From NCBI RefSeq assembly GCF_947172395.1, contig NC_069105.1:3038001-3102000 (forward strand): 64,000 nt of DNA, in the 5' to 3' direction. The position numbers were made by a program, and so were the translations under genes. The DNA comes from Bicyclus anynana. Taxonomy: Eukaryota; Arthropoda; Insecta; Lepidoptera; Nymphalidae. The notes under the pieces are model-generated. The model saw only the letters and a list, made by a program, of their open reading frames with translations, was not told where the DNA came from and did not search any database. Below, piece after piece: positions 52,100 to 62,816 of the stretch; the stretch's first letter is position 1, and each line of letters starts with the position of its first letter.

Positions 52100-52263
52100 T
52101 ACCAACTAGCGATTTAGCGGTCCGGTACGATGCCGTGTAGAAACCGAAAGGGGTGTGGATTTTCATCCACCTCCTAACAAGTTAGCCCGCTTCCATCTTA
52201 GACTGCGTCATCACTTACCATCAGGTGAGATTGTAGTCAAAGGCTAACTTGTAAAGAATAAAA
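52100..52263 (+). mobile_element. tRNA-derived SINE (A-tail family), 3' half
   Basis: AGCGATTTAGCGGTCCGGTAC to AACTTGTAAAGAATAAAAA. Confidence 0.8.
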
Positions 52264-52649
52264 AGCCGGTTTCGCCACCTTCTGATCTGATCTGCAGGGT
52301 ATTATGTAATTCGGTGTACCATTCAAATTATAAGTCACTACGTCGTTTTTCATCTTATTTTCGTAATTGTGATCATCTAATATAGTCATTTCAACGAAAT
52401 AATGTTGACTACGTCATTTTATATCAAATGGCAGTATTTTTTTTGTTTTACGATCATCTAATATGATTAATTAAACGAAATTACTTAAATGAATTTTCGT
52501 TGAAATAATCTTACTGATTGTTACTACCACTTCTATTTTACTGCCACTTTACGTTAAATGAAAATACTTATGTCATTTCATTGAAAATACAAGTTAATGA
52601 TGAATCAAAATGAACAAAATGTTCATAATAAACGAAGATTTTTTGAGTT
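52264..52649. other. No recognised gene
   Basis: Starts with a segment (GGTGTACCATTCAAA) also present at 6306. Then imperfect repeats of ATCATCTAATAT and TTCAACGAAAT motifs. Not classified. Confidence 0.3.
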
Positions 52650-52975
52650 TTGAGTTGAGACGAATATCTTAGCATTCCATGGATTCACCGTGCAGGTGCC
52701 GGTTCCATCGCGTGGTAGAGAGAAGAACACCAAGCAAAGTCCAAAACTTATGACTACTGGATGTAGGGTTAAGGAATTTCTAGACGATCGATCGACACTC
52801 CCCTTCTCTGCTCGTGTTGTACCTATCCAAATTTGGTAAGATCCTATTAGAGCAGCTTTGGATACTCGTTCTAATATGGAATTAGCTGCACTTCTAAAGA
52901 GGCCAAGGTCTTTAAGCATGTTATAAAGAGATTTTGCTGGTAATCTCTCGCACCTACTTCTACTAATATAAAAAT
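52650..52975 (-). pseudogene. LINE ORF2 C-terminal region with 3' sequence
   Basis: Best copy of the family also at 38786-39118. The minus strand reads LKDLGLFRSAANSILERVSK, then AALIGSYQIWIGTTRAEKGS. These residues resemble the C-terminus of certain LINE ORF2 proteins. The frame stays open through NPWNAKIFVS. No RT core is present. Confidence 0.5.
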
Positions 52976-53110
52976 TAAACGTAGAAGTTCGTAGATAATA
53001 AATAGAGTTTAAAACAATAATGCGGCGTTGTAACGACCGTGCGCCGCAAACATATGCGTGCAGCGATCTCCGCCGCAGTGATTAGTCAGACCGCACCGCA
53101 ATGCGCGGCT

Positions 53111-54052
53111 CGGATTGATGGAGACCGTGCGACCCCACCTGTGTGTCATTGTAGCTTTACAGCAGCTTTAGCGACTTTACAGCAGCTTCACAGCAGTCTT
53201 ACAGCGGCTTTAAAGCGCTGGTCGCGCTTGAATTGACGCCCGCAAACGTAATTTCATAAAATAAAATAATTAGCCTATTTGACTGTTCGGTTATCTGATT
53301 AATATTATCGGTTCGGATTGATGGAGACCGTGCGACCCCACCTGTGTGTCGTTGTAGCTTTACAGCAGCTTTAGCGACTTTATAGCAGCTTCATAGTAGT
53401 TTTACAGCGGCTTTAAAGCGCTGGACGCGCTTGAATTGATCCCTTCAAACGTAATTACATAAAATAAAATAATGAACCTATTTGACTGTTCGGTTATCTA
53501 ATTAATATTATCGGTTCGGATTGATGGAGACCGTGCGACCACACCTGTGTGTCGTTTTAGCTGTACAGACGTTTTAGCGGCCTTACAGCAGTTTTACAGC
53601 GGCTTTAAAGCGCTGGACGCGCTTGAAATGATCTCTTCAAACGTAATTTCATAAAATAAAATAATGAGCCTATTTGACTGTTCGGTTATCTGATTAATAT
53701 AATCGATTCGGATTGATGGAGACCGTGCAACCTCACCTGAGTGTCATTGTAGCTTTACAGCAGCTTTACGCGGCCTTACAGCAGTTTTACAGTGGCTTTA
53801 AAGCACTGGACGCGCTTGACGCCTTCAAACGTAATTTCATAAAATAAAATTACAGATTAATATAATCGACTTCGATTGATGGAGACCGTGTGATCCCACC
53901 TGTGTGTCGTACTAGCTTTACAGCAGCTTTAGCGGCTTTACATAACCTTCACAGCAGTTTTACAGCGGCTTTAAGCGCTGGATATGAGTTGAAACGTAAT
54001 TTAATAAAATAAAATGATGAGCCTATTAGGCTGTTCGGTTATCTGATTAATA
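53111..54052. repeat. Five-copy tandem array, about 203-bp monomer
   Basis: Monomers start CGGATTGATGGAGACCGTG (fifth: CGATTGATGG) at 53111, 53314, 53517, 53709 and 53873. Each contains degenerate TTACAGCAGC sub-repeats, then GGCTTTAAAGCGCTGG and CGTAATTTCATAAAATAAAA. The last two monomers are shortened by deletions. Confidence 0.9.
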
Positions 54053-54074
54053 TCAAGGGATTAAATATCTAGCC

Positions 54075-54264
54075 CCCTAACTAGACACCGACCCCGCACC
54101 GGAAAGCGCAAAAATGGTCGAGCCCCTACTAGATAGACCGAAGACATCAAGCGGGTTGCCGGGAGCCGCTGGATGCTGGCGGCTCGAGACCGTTGTGCTT
54201 GTAAGTCCATGAAAGAGGCCTATGTCCAGCAGTGGACGTCCATCGGCTGATGATGAAGATGATG
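54075..54264 (+). mobile_element. RTE-clade LINE 3' end with 9-bp target duplication
   Basis: Reads RPKTSSGLPGAAG in one frame and IKRVAGSRWMLAARDR in the ORF2 frame, ending CATCGGCTGATGATGAAGAT. TATCTAGCC at 54066-54074 and 54265-54273. Confidence 0.85.
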
Positions 54265-54545
54265 TATCTAGCCTCGCCGAAACGTATGAATGAGAAATAA
54301 TATCCTCATCCAATTGGCAAATCCTCGTTACCTAACTTTTCGCTAGGGTTATTTTTTCATACCTATTATGGTAGGTATAAAAACTTTTTGCCGTAGGCGT
54401 CTAGCTGTCACAGTCCATAGGCCAGTCCATGTATGTGATCTGGGCCTGTAGCCATGTGAAACGTCGATTCTCTATCTACAAACGAAAACTAACAAAATGT
54501 ATGGGTATTATAGATCCGATCGATAACTTGATAACGTGACCTGTA

Positions 54546-54938
54546 ACTGTTAACTGCCTCATTGGCCCCGTGGTTAGCTGGTTCAGCTACGGACAATGAG
54601 GTCCAGGGTTCGAATCCCCGGTCAGGCCAACAAAAAACAAAATAGGTTATTGGGATTTTTCTTACAAGGAAAATCTTAATAGCAGCCTGGAGTTGGGAAG
54701 TTGGCGGTGTTTGTACACCCCCGTGCCTCGGAGAGCACGTAAAGCCGTCGGTCCTGCGCCTGATCTCTCACCGGTCGTGTCGGTCTGCCGTCCCATCGGA
54801 TTTCTAGAGTGAGGGAAGAGAGAGTGCACCTGTGCTTGCGCACACACTTGTGCACTATAATATCTCCTGCGTACATGGTTAATCTCACCATGAGATTAGC
54901 CGCCGTGACCGAAAAGTCGGTCGGGAGCATATTATTAT
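54546..54938 (+). mobile_element. tRNA-derived SINE, fourth type, with 14-bp target duplication
   Basis: tRNA-like head GGCCCCGTGGTTAGCTGG with B box GGTTCGAATCCC (54612-54623), body with CTCACCGGTCGTGTCGGTC and a (TTA)n tail. TAACGTGACCTGTA at 54532-54545 and 54939-54952. The head is about 65 bases long and could be mistaken for a tRNA gene. Confidence 0.85.
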
Positions 54939-54952
54939 TAACGTGACCTGTA

Positions 54953-55383
54953 GATAACAAATGTCATTCCAATACATTTTTTTTATTTTCGAAGCGTTAG
55001 CGTTTGTAGAAACAGAATCGATGAGCCACGTGGCTACAAGAGTTATAAATTGTGTAACTTACCCGACTTTGTTATAATTATACACTTAATATATTTAGAT
55101 AATTTAGAGAATATTTATTCATACGTATGAATTTGAGGGCGTTAATCCTGTTTTTGTTGGGTAAACCTACATTATCTTGTTATATTCATGTTTTAGGATT
55201 TCCGACTTTAATCCCATAGACGTATTCGCGATAATCCCTTGAACGGATGTGAATGCCTTAGTATTAAAGCAATTAATAATGTTATTAGACATACCTCTCA
55301 AATACAGAGGGAATTGGCACATAACATAGTTTCTTGGAGAATATTGATTATTCATTTCTGATTCAGTTATTACTTAGATAGGT
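54953..55383. other. No recognised gene
   Basis: No repeat family or coding signal recognised. Confidence 0.35.
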
Positions 55384-55752
55384 ACTAGCGGACGCCCGCG
55401 ATTTCGTCCGCGTGGAATTTAGTTTTTAACAAATCCATGGATATTTCCGGGATAAAAAGTAGCCTTAGTGTTAATCCAGGCTTTAATATATCTCAATACC
55501 AAATTTCAGCTAATTCGATTCAGAAGTCGAGGCGTGAAAGAGTAACAAGCATACATATCATCAAAATCATCAGTTTTCGTAAATCTCGGGAATCCATGGA
55601 TTTTTTCGGGATAAAAAGTAGCCTATGTGTTAATCCAGAGTAAAATCTATTTTTATTCCAAATTTCAGCCAAATCGCTTCAGTAGTAGCGGCATTTTTAA
55701 GGGTAACAAACATCCAAACATCCATACAAACCTCCGCGTTTATAATTTTAGT
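55384..55752 (-). mobile_element. Helitron-like element (GTCCGC-type) with internal duplication
   Basis: CTAGCGGACGCCCGCGATTT at left. The block TCCATGGAT...GGGATAAAAAGTAGCC...TTAATCCAG...CCAAATTTCAGC occurs twice (about 55434-55515 and 55590-55675). The right end is TTTATAATTTTAGTGGG. Confidence 0.65.
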
Positions 55753-56069
55753 GGGATTTGTTGGCTTGCTTTGCCTTGAAGGGAAGGGGTTATGATTTTG
55801 AACTCTCTGCTAGTTCTCTGAGGACTCCGAGATTGGGAAAATTTAGGATTTTTATATACCTATTAAATAAGCTACGACTTGATCTGTTGATAACTATAGA
55901 AATGTAGCATTAGAAATACTTACCTAAGTTAGCTAAATTACTAGTTAGACCGATGACATCTAAATGGTAACAGGGAACCATTGGATGCAGTATAAAGCAT
56001 AAATACCTAATACCTATAAAGCTCAAGCCTTTATAAACTGTTGATAAACCGTTCGTACTTCTTTGATTT
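55753..56069. other. No recognised gene
   Basis: No repeat family or coding signal recognised. Confidence 0.3.
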
Positions 56070-56223
56070 TATCTTTACTAATACTTTAAAGAGGAAAAAG
56101 ATTGTTTGTTTGTATGTTTTGAATAGGCTCTGGAACTATCCCCGAGTACTAAAGGCTATATTTTATCTCCGTATTCCCACGGGAACGAGAACCAATCGTG
56201 TGAAACCGCGCAGCTTATGCTAG
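56070..56223 (+). mobile_element. Decayed Lep1-type Helitron-like element
   Basis: ACTAATACTTTAAAGAGG, GTTTGTTTGTATG, CCGTATTCCCACGGGAACG and CCGCGCAGCTTATGCTAGTA. Confidence 0.6.
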
Positions 56224-56635
56224 TACATTATACCTAAAGAGATTTCTTTGTGTCAAGTATTGCCATTAATAAGCTAAGATTCTATGCAAATAATTTTCAT
56301 CAAATTTTACTCGTAATTTCATGTAACAAACTTTGTGCAGCATACAATAATAAACGCTAATGCGCCATACATTCGGTATATTTTTGATTACGATCAAATT
56401 GTGATGAGGTAAAACATTAACGTTGAATGCAATGGAATAGAGGGAATTTCGTACGCGTTAAGTTAACTGAAGTGCTAAGTTGTTGAAGATATTTTGGAAT
56501 ATTGGAATTGATTAGAACAAAACAAGACAGTATTGTTAAGTTATGTTTAAGTATTTTTGCGAAATTTATGTGTAGCGTATATTTTGTATTATGCCAGTAA
56601 AGATTTTAATAACTCTATGCTATATTAATAGTAAA

Positions 56636-56828
56636 CTAACGCCGCGTGGTTTCTTCCGCGTGGTTCCCGTTCCCGTAAGAATACGGAGATAATATATAGC
56701 TTATAGCCTTCCTCGATAAATGGGCTATTTAACACTGAAAGAATTTTTCAAATCGGTTCAGTAGTTCCTGAGATTAGCGCGTTCAATCAAACAAATAAAC
56801 AAACTCAGCTTTATAATATTAGTATAGA
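56636..56828 (-). mobile_element. Lep1-type Helitron-like element
   Basis: CTAACGCCGCGTGG (diverged end) at left and TATTAGTATAGA at right; TTCCTCGATAAATGGGC in the body. Confidence 0.75.
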
Positions 56829-58964
56829 TTAGCACTTGTGACGTGACGAGTAGCAGCGGCAGTGATTGTATCATTATTTGTCGAGGCACATCAAACAGGT
56901 CCCAGGACTTGTGACCTTGGGAGTAGGCTTAAGGGATCCCTTTAGCCAATCCATCAACAATCACCTTCCCTGCCCCACATGTTCTTCATGTCCACACTAA
57001 ACAATTTATGATCAATAATTACAACACAAAACATTATTGCACATAATCACTAAAGCGACTGGCAGCGTGACGGTATCCACGCTGCCTAACAAACAACTGA
57101 GCTCAAGTCATAAAAAATACCCTCCTTATATCAACACTGATAGCTCCCGTCGACAAAAACATAAATAATGAATATTAATACTAACCGCAATCGAGGTACT
57201 TGTAACACTTAACTGCGGTTCATAGAAACAGTTTTCACGCGTTTAACAATAAATCGCTATCATTGGCAAAGGAAAGGAGGAGTAATGGTCGAATAAATAA
57301 GTCGAAACAGTCAACTTAGGGAGAAATTGCATTTGACGGATAAACTTGCTAACAAAGGAATAAAGTTTGACACAATATGCGTAAATATTGCTAATTAAGC
57401 TGCTTGTTAGGAATGTTAACCTGCATTCTAGTTATGAACAAAGCACAAAACCTTTTGATTTGTCGTTATCCAAAGTTCTCGAATGCTAGCTAGAGGTAGG
57501 ACGAATGAAAACGGAAAGAATGAGCAAGAAAGAAGCTCTGTTACGTGATACAGCGAAACATGGAAGCCCAGCTTTACAAATTTTCTAATAAATATTCAAA
57601 TTGATAAATGCGAGGACAACAAAGGCTCCAGACAGCGACGAGGCCCGTAATGTAAATGAGGAAAGAAATACAAACACAACACTTAATAAGCTGAGGGCCG
57701 AATCACTCGAAACTTGCATCATTAACAAAGTTAATTAAGAAAAGAGGCTTTATCAGAAAGTTGGAGGTTCGCTACCGTTACAGAAATAGGTGAAGAGCTG
57801 ACGGAAGTAAGAAGAAAAGATAAAAGTATTTTTTGTGAAAGATCGTTAGATTCTCTCGATGACTTTTCTTCCACCCAGGTAATTAATTTACAATCTATTA
57901 AATAAAAATATCAAATAAAATAATAACTGTGATAAATCTCCTATCAGCCTGTAGTAGGCTATTAATTTATTTTAACAATATTATTAATAAAAATAAACTG
58001 ACTAAATTACTGTGCAATAGTTGTTGATTACTGTTCCACATAACGATAATCTAAATAAAGCTGAAAAAGAAAAAGTATCAAATATTGTTCTGAAACTACG
58101 AATATTGTTCTGATAGTCATTTCAATCAATGGTCTTATAGCGACAAGCAACATCGTATTAAGATTTCGCTTAAGCTGGACCAAGGGTCGAATAAAATAGG
58201 CAGTTTTTGGGACGGAGCGTATTGTGAGGAGTTATCTCGCTCTGCAACCCTGACCTCCTCTCAAATGTCCCGCAGCGGGAGGGTTGACTTTTTTTATATT
58301 TTTTAATAGTGTTTTGTATTTTATTATGTATTTTAATAACATTGTTAAAAATTAAAAAAGGACAAATAAATAAACAAGAGAAAAGTAATTAGTAATCAAA
58401 GATTAAAAAAACGTGTCCTAAAATGATGTTTTAAAGAGAATTTTATGTATTATAAAATTTAACATATTTTATAAATTCTGTTAAACGTTTTGATACTTAA
58501 ATATTTTACGACAAAAAAGTAGTTTATTTTTACATTATAAAACTTATTCAAGAAATCATATAAACACTATTAATAAAGTTTAAGCACACTAAATAAAGTA
58601 TTGGCTAGCTCCTAGACTACAGGTTCCATTAAAAATTGAAACTGAAGGAATCACTGAGATGAAAAGATGCAGGAAACCAGGGGCCATGGAATGAGGACCA
58701 GGGAATGAGGATAAATGAACTGTTAAGGGCCAGCTATCTTTTATCATTTGACTTGACTCGCGATAAATTGATACGTGGAAAAAAAATCCTGGAAGTGCTA
58801 TTACTCTATCCCTTAAGAGCTTCTTAGGGCCTTTTAGTTTTTTGCGCAATTCCGTAAAAGTAAAAAAGCTTGTGACAACGAATTAATGTATAATAGTGCT
58901 AAATACTATTCAGTCTCTTTCTATCTAGAAATTCTCAGTCGCAACATTACTTAGGAAGATTTTT
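56829..58964. other. Mostly unrecognised sequence; one repeat fragment
   Basis: 56880-57000 (GTCCCAGGACTTGTGACC, ATCCATCAACAATCACC) is a decayed copy of the LINE 3'-region repeat. 58190-58290 is G+C-richer and contains GCAACCCTGACCTCCTCTC. The rest, about 2 kb, has no recognised repeat, no ORF above about 86 codons and no visible splice structure. Confidence 0.4.
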
Positions 58965-59240
58965 TTTTATTGTTTACAAGTAAGCTACTACTGCAATCTT
59001 ACTTGATGGTAAGTGATGATGCAATCTAAGAACAAAGCGGGCTAACTTGTTAGGAGGAGGATGAAAGTCCACATCCCTTTCGGTTTCTAAACGACATGGT
59101 ACCGGAGCGTTAAATCGCTTGGCGGTACGTCTTTATCGGTAGGATGGTAACCAGCCACGGCCGAAGCCTTCCACCAGCCAAAATCGATTGTGCACACCCG
59201 TATATTATCTTGAAGAGCACGTTTAGTCATTGTTTATACC
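58965..59240 (-). mobile_element. SINE (A-tail family) with alternate 5' leader, inverted copy
   Basis: Reversed body from a poly-T tail to CCTTCCACCAGCC, then AAAATCGATTGTGCAC and GAAGAGCACGTTTAGTC: the same leader as 39823-39868. Confidence 0.7.
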
Positions 59241-59300
59241 TACTAATATTATAAGGAAATAAATATAAAGAGGTAAAGTTTGTGGTGTTGTAGGAAACTC
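59241..59300 (+). mobile_element. Helitron 5' fragment, second subfamily
   Basis: CCTACTAATATTATAAGG, AAATATAAAGAGGTAAAG and TTTGTGGTGTTGTAGG. The junction with the SINE leader is the same as at 39822/39823. Confidence 0.6.
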
Positions 59301-59336
59301 AGGATTACATATCTTTACATATACCTTTACATAGAC

Positions 59337-59406
59337 TCTCATATACACATACACACACTCTCTCTCTCTCACACACACACACACATATACACGCACACAA
59401 ACACTC
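59337..59406. repeat. CA/CT microsatellite
   Basis: ACACATACACACACTCTCTC, then a (CA)n run with interruptions. Probably polymorphic. Confidence 0.9.
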
Positions 59407-59634
59407 CTGTTTTGTTTATTTTATTTTTTATTTTACTTCAGTTTCGCATGTTTTTTTTTGTTCTCTCTTTTGGTTTATTATTGTTTTTTTTAACCTAAAT
59501 TGTAAATTCTTTATCAACCAATTGTAGCATTAAAAATGGGAAGACACTGTCTGGAACACAGTAATAACTAGTGCAGGAGGCAGGGCTTCAAACTAATTAT
59601 GATAATGTAGTTTTGATATAAAAAGATTTAATAT
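59407..59634. other. No recognised gene
   Basis: T-rich, then mixed sequence. Nothing recognised. Confidence 0.3.
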
Positions 59635-59945
59635 ATCAACCGATTGACGTCCACTGCAGGACATAGGCTTTTTGTAGGGACTTCCAAACATCACGATCAT
59701 GAGCCGTCTGCATCCAGCGAATACCTGTGACTCGCTTGATGTCGTCAGTCCACCTGGTGGGGCGGTCAATCAAAACTGCGCTTTCTGGTGCGGAGCCGCC
59801 ATTCCAGTACCTTAGGACCGGAACGTCTATCGGCTCTTCGAACTATGTGTCCCGCCCATTGCCCCTTCAGCTTCGCGACTCGTTGAGCTATGTCGGTGAT
59901 TCTTCTGCGGATCTCCTCATTTCTGATTCGATCGTTCCATCGCCC
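59635..59945 (-). pseudogene. RTE-clade LINE ORF2 C-terminal fragment
   Basis: The longest RTE piece. The minus strand reads RNEEIRRRITDIAQRVAKLK, GQWAGHIVRR, KVLEWRLR, then RWTDDIKRVTGIRWMQTAHD, ending QWTSIG and the TCAATCGGTTG end. This pattern is characteristic of RTE ORF2 C-termini in insects. No RT core is included; a small frameshift is present. Confidence 0.75.
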
Positions 59946-60250
59946 GCTGTGTGACTCTGAGCCTTCTTATGAGGCCCATAGTTAGTTAAATTCAAAGCCA
60001 CATAAAATAATAATAGCTTTTCACATAAAAAAGGCTTAGAATGAATAATAATGTAAGGTGTGGAGTCAAGCAAGCAATAAACGAAGTGTTCGCTAATCCG
60101 ATCTCCAAGTGGATTGCGCGCTAAGCTTATTTGCAGCTCGGCGTCGTTAAACACGTCTGGCGAAGCTTGGCGCGCATCGCGGATAAATGCATTGTTTAAA
60201 GCCTTGTACAGATGAGCGGCTTTATGAAGACAAAAAGTCTATACTTACTT
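59946..60250. other. No recognised gene
   Basis: No repeat family or coding signal recognised. Confidence 0.3.
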
Positions 60251-60457
60251 ACATATATATTCATATTATAAAGCTGAAGAGTTTGTTTTATTGTTTGTTT
60301 GGTTGAACGTGCTAATCTCAGGAAATACTGGTCCGATTTGAAAAATTATTTCAGTGTTAGGTAGCCCATTTATCGAGGAAGGCTATAGGCTATATATTAT
60401 CCCCGTTTTCCTACGAGAACGGGAACCACGCGGGTAAAACGGAGCAGCGTCAGCTAG
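60251..60457 (+). mobile_element. Lep1-type Helitron-like element
   Basis: Diverged start ATTCATATTATAAAGCTG, GTTTGTTTTATTGTTTG and GCAGCGTCAGCTAG end. Confidence 0.75.
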
Positions 60458-60589
60458 TTTCTTATAATTAATATGGTGAAGTAAGTATTTTTTTATTGAA
60501 ATTACATAATTATGGGATATAGCTGTGGAGGTGTGTGTGGAAGTTTAAAGACGACTAAATCAGTTTATTTAATTTTTTTTTCATAAAAA

Positions 60590-60775
60590 CTCTTTTTTTT
60601 TAATTCTTTACAGTTACTTGACTACAAGCTCTCTTGATGGTAAGTGATGATGCAGTCTAAGATGGAAGCGGGCTAACTTGTTAGGAGGAGGATGAAAATC
60701 CACACACCTTTTCTGTTTGTACACGGCATCGTACCGGAACGCTAAATCGCTTGGCGGTATGTCTTTGTCGGTACT
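60590..60775 (-). mobile_element. tRNA-derived SINE (A-tail family), 3' part
   Basis: Reversed tail TTTTTTTTTAATTCTTTACAG to ATCGCTTGGCGGTATGTC. Head missing. Confidence 0.8.
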
Positions 60776-61269
60776 CTTTTGCGGATCTCCTCATTTTCGA
60801 GTTTATCACACAGTTAAACTCCAAACATAGCTAACACGCGCTCGCACTAAAGCTTTAAGCTTTATTACTTCTAATCTATGGTGTCCACTAATATAAACAT
60901 AGCCTAATTGATCAATCTATCAACACTAGCTTAAAATACCAATCCGATCATTTGTCTCATAGAGATTGAAGCATTTGGAACGGTTCCATTTAGTTAAAAT
61001 AGTTACATCTACTTAACGAAATAGTTTCATTCACAAATATTTGAACTAAAATGTGCTTCATTGTTCCTTCATTAATTGTTACGAAATCTGGACTTATAAA
61101 AATTCTTTTAACTAATAGGTTTGAAACTTTGTCTTTTATTTTAATTTTGTAATTTGTTAACCTACTTTCAAAAAAGAGGAGGTTCTATATCGATGATTAC
61201 TGATATTTTCATCAATGGGGATGATGACTAGGTTTGAATATATTCATTTTTATGAGATATTTGGCTAAA
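60776..61269. other. No recognised gene
   Basis: TTTGCGGATCTCCTCATTTTC at 60779-60799 matches part of the RTE fragment near 59905 and may be a small RTE remnant. Otherwise nothing recognised. Confidence 0.35.
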
Positions 61270-61488
61270 TTTTTTTTTATTCTTTACAAGTTAGCCCTTG
61301 ACTACAGTCTCACCTGATGGTAAATGATGATGCAGTCTAAGATGGAAGCGGGCTAACTTGTTAGGAGGAAGATGAAAATCCACACCCCTTTCGGTTTCTA
61401 CACGGCATCGTACCGGAACGCTAAACCGCTTGGCGGTACGTCTTTGCCGGTAGGGTGGTAACTAGCCACGGCCGAAGCCTCCCAAGAC
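61270..61488 (-). mobile_element. tRNA-derived SINE (A-tail family), 3' part
   Basis: Reversed tail TTTTTTTATTCTTTACAAG to TAGCCACGGCCGAAGCCTCC. Close to the consensus. Confidence 0.85.
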
Positions 61489-61856
61489 TAAATAAGGGTG
61501 AAGCCACACGGTGCAGTGCGACATCGTTCTAGCGCCGCGTACAAAAGAAATAAAACATTATTTTTAAAAGTAGCATTAAAGTACATTGGTAATTTATACC
61601 GCAATGTATAACATACATCAGATCTTTAAAATCTTATTTACAACAGCTACAGCATTGAAAAAACTGATTCAAGAAAGAAAAATTTGAAAAATCTTAAACT
61701 ATTCAAATTAGTTTTAGATTAGGCGGTGTATCTACCACATGCGTATTATCCATTAATTACGGGATACCCTGTATAAATTAAAAGTATGCTGCTGTATGTG
61801 GAATCGGATAGTACACAGGTCTTAGGTAAGTACTTTTCACTGTATTACATTTATTT
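61489..61856. other. No recognised gene
   Basis: Ends of an ACAGGGTATCCCG type occur near 61762 (reversed). No element delimited. Confidence 0.3.
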
Positions 61857-61866
61857 ATTAAATGAC

Positions 61867-62058
61867 CATGTTCATTTTCTACAAAGTGCAGTGTTTGTCG
61901 ACCCTCCACCAGGTGGACTGACGACATCAAGCGAGTCGCAGGTATTCGCTGGATGCAGATGGCTCAGTATCGTGATGTTTGGAAGTCCCTACAAAAGGCC
62001 TATGTCCTGCAGTGGACGTCCTTCGGCTGACATGATGATGATGATGATGATGATGATG
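61867..62058 (+). mobile_element. RTE-clade LINE 3' end with target duplication
   Basis: RWTDDIKRVAGIRWMQMAQY reading, then CAGTGGACGTCCTTCGGCTG and a long ATGATG tail. ATTAAATGAC at 61857-61866 and 62059-62068 (tail overlap possible). Chance frames through the tail give runs of Met or His. Confidence 0.85.
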
Positions 62059-62068
62059 ATTAAATGAC

Positions 62069-62816
62069 ATGTTAGCCCTGCGATAAGATGGAGCAGGCAA
62101 TTTGGAAGAGGTACAAGTCCATTCTTCCCATACCATTGACGTTTTCTACACGACATCAGCAGATACGATAATCCCTTATGTTATTAGTATGAGTCTAAAA
62201 TAAACCTCTATTTCAGCAATATGTGGCAAAGCTTTTTGTGAAACTAAGTGCTTCCGTGACGTTCTATTTACCGACCAACTTAATTTAATTACCAAATGTA
62301 GGAATTCAAACATATTTATAATGTTTAACAGTGAAATGTAATTCGGTATGAAAAACGTGGAAAATATTACGAAGATATCACGCCTTTATTTCGTTTCATT
62401 TCCACGAGTAATAAATCGTTTTGCAGGTTTATTTTAATTACTCCTTAAAAATTTTGGCATGATATGATAATCATAATAATTAATATTTTATATTAATTGA
62501 AATGTTTCTGTGAAAAATCTCAGCTTTTTCTACTTACCTCCCTGCCAAATTTCAACTTTATACATCAAGCAGTTTTCGTTATTTCGTGAGTGAGTGACCT
62601 TTCGCTTTTATATATATGTTGGAGAGGCAGTACTTAGTTAGACAACAGAGTTGGTTGTATAGAATAATGACAACGATGTCTAGGAAAATCTGGAAAGGTA
62701 GAGTTTTCTCCGACATATATATACACGGTTTTCTTATATTTTCTAATCAAATTAGATCCAGATGATTATTACGGCGATGAGTGCAAGTTCTTCGCAACAC
62801 TAGGGTGTTGTGAAGC
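62069..62816. other. No recognised gene
   Basis: AT-rich. No repeat family or coding signal recognised before the tandem array. Confidence 0.35.

Noticed and set aside
53111..54052. CRISPR-like spaced repeats
   Set aside because: The units are long (about 203 bp), tandem and uniform without unique spacers, in a eukaryotic repeat context.
54566..54632. Possible functional tRNA gene
   Set aside because: It has A- and B-box-like blocks, but it continues into a SINE body with a (TTA)n tail and target duplication, and the anticodon stem does not fold as a standard tRNA by eye.
59280..59498. 72-codon frame rich in Ser, His and Thr
   Set aside because: Translation of the CA/CT microsatellite and adjacent poly-T sequence.
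61786..62136. Frames with runs of Met or His
   Set aside because: Produced by translating the (ATG)n tail of an RTE insertion in two directions.
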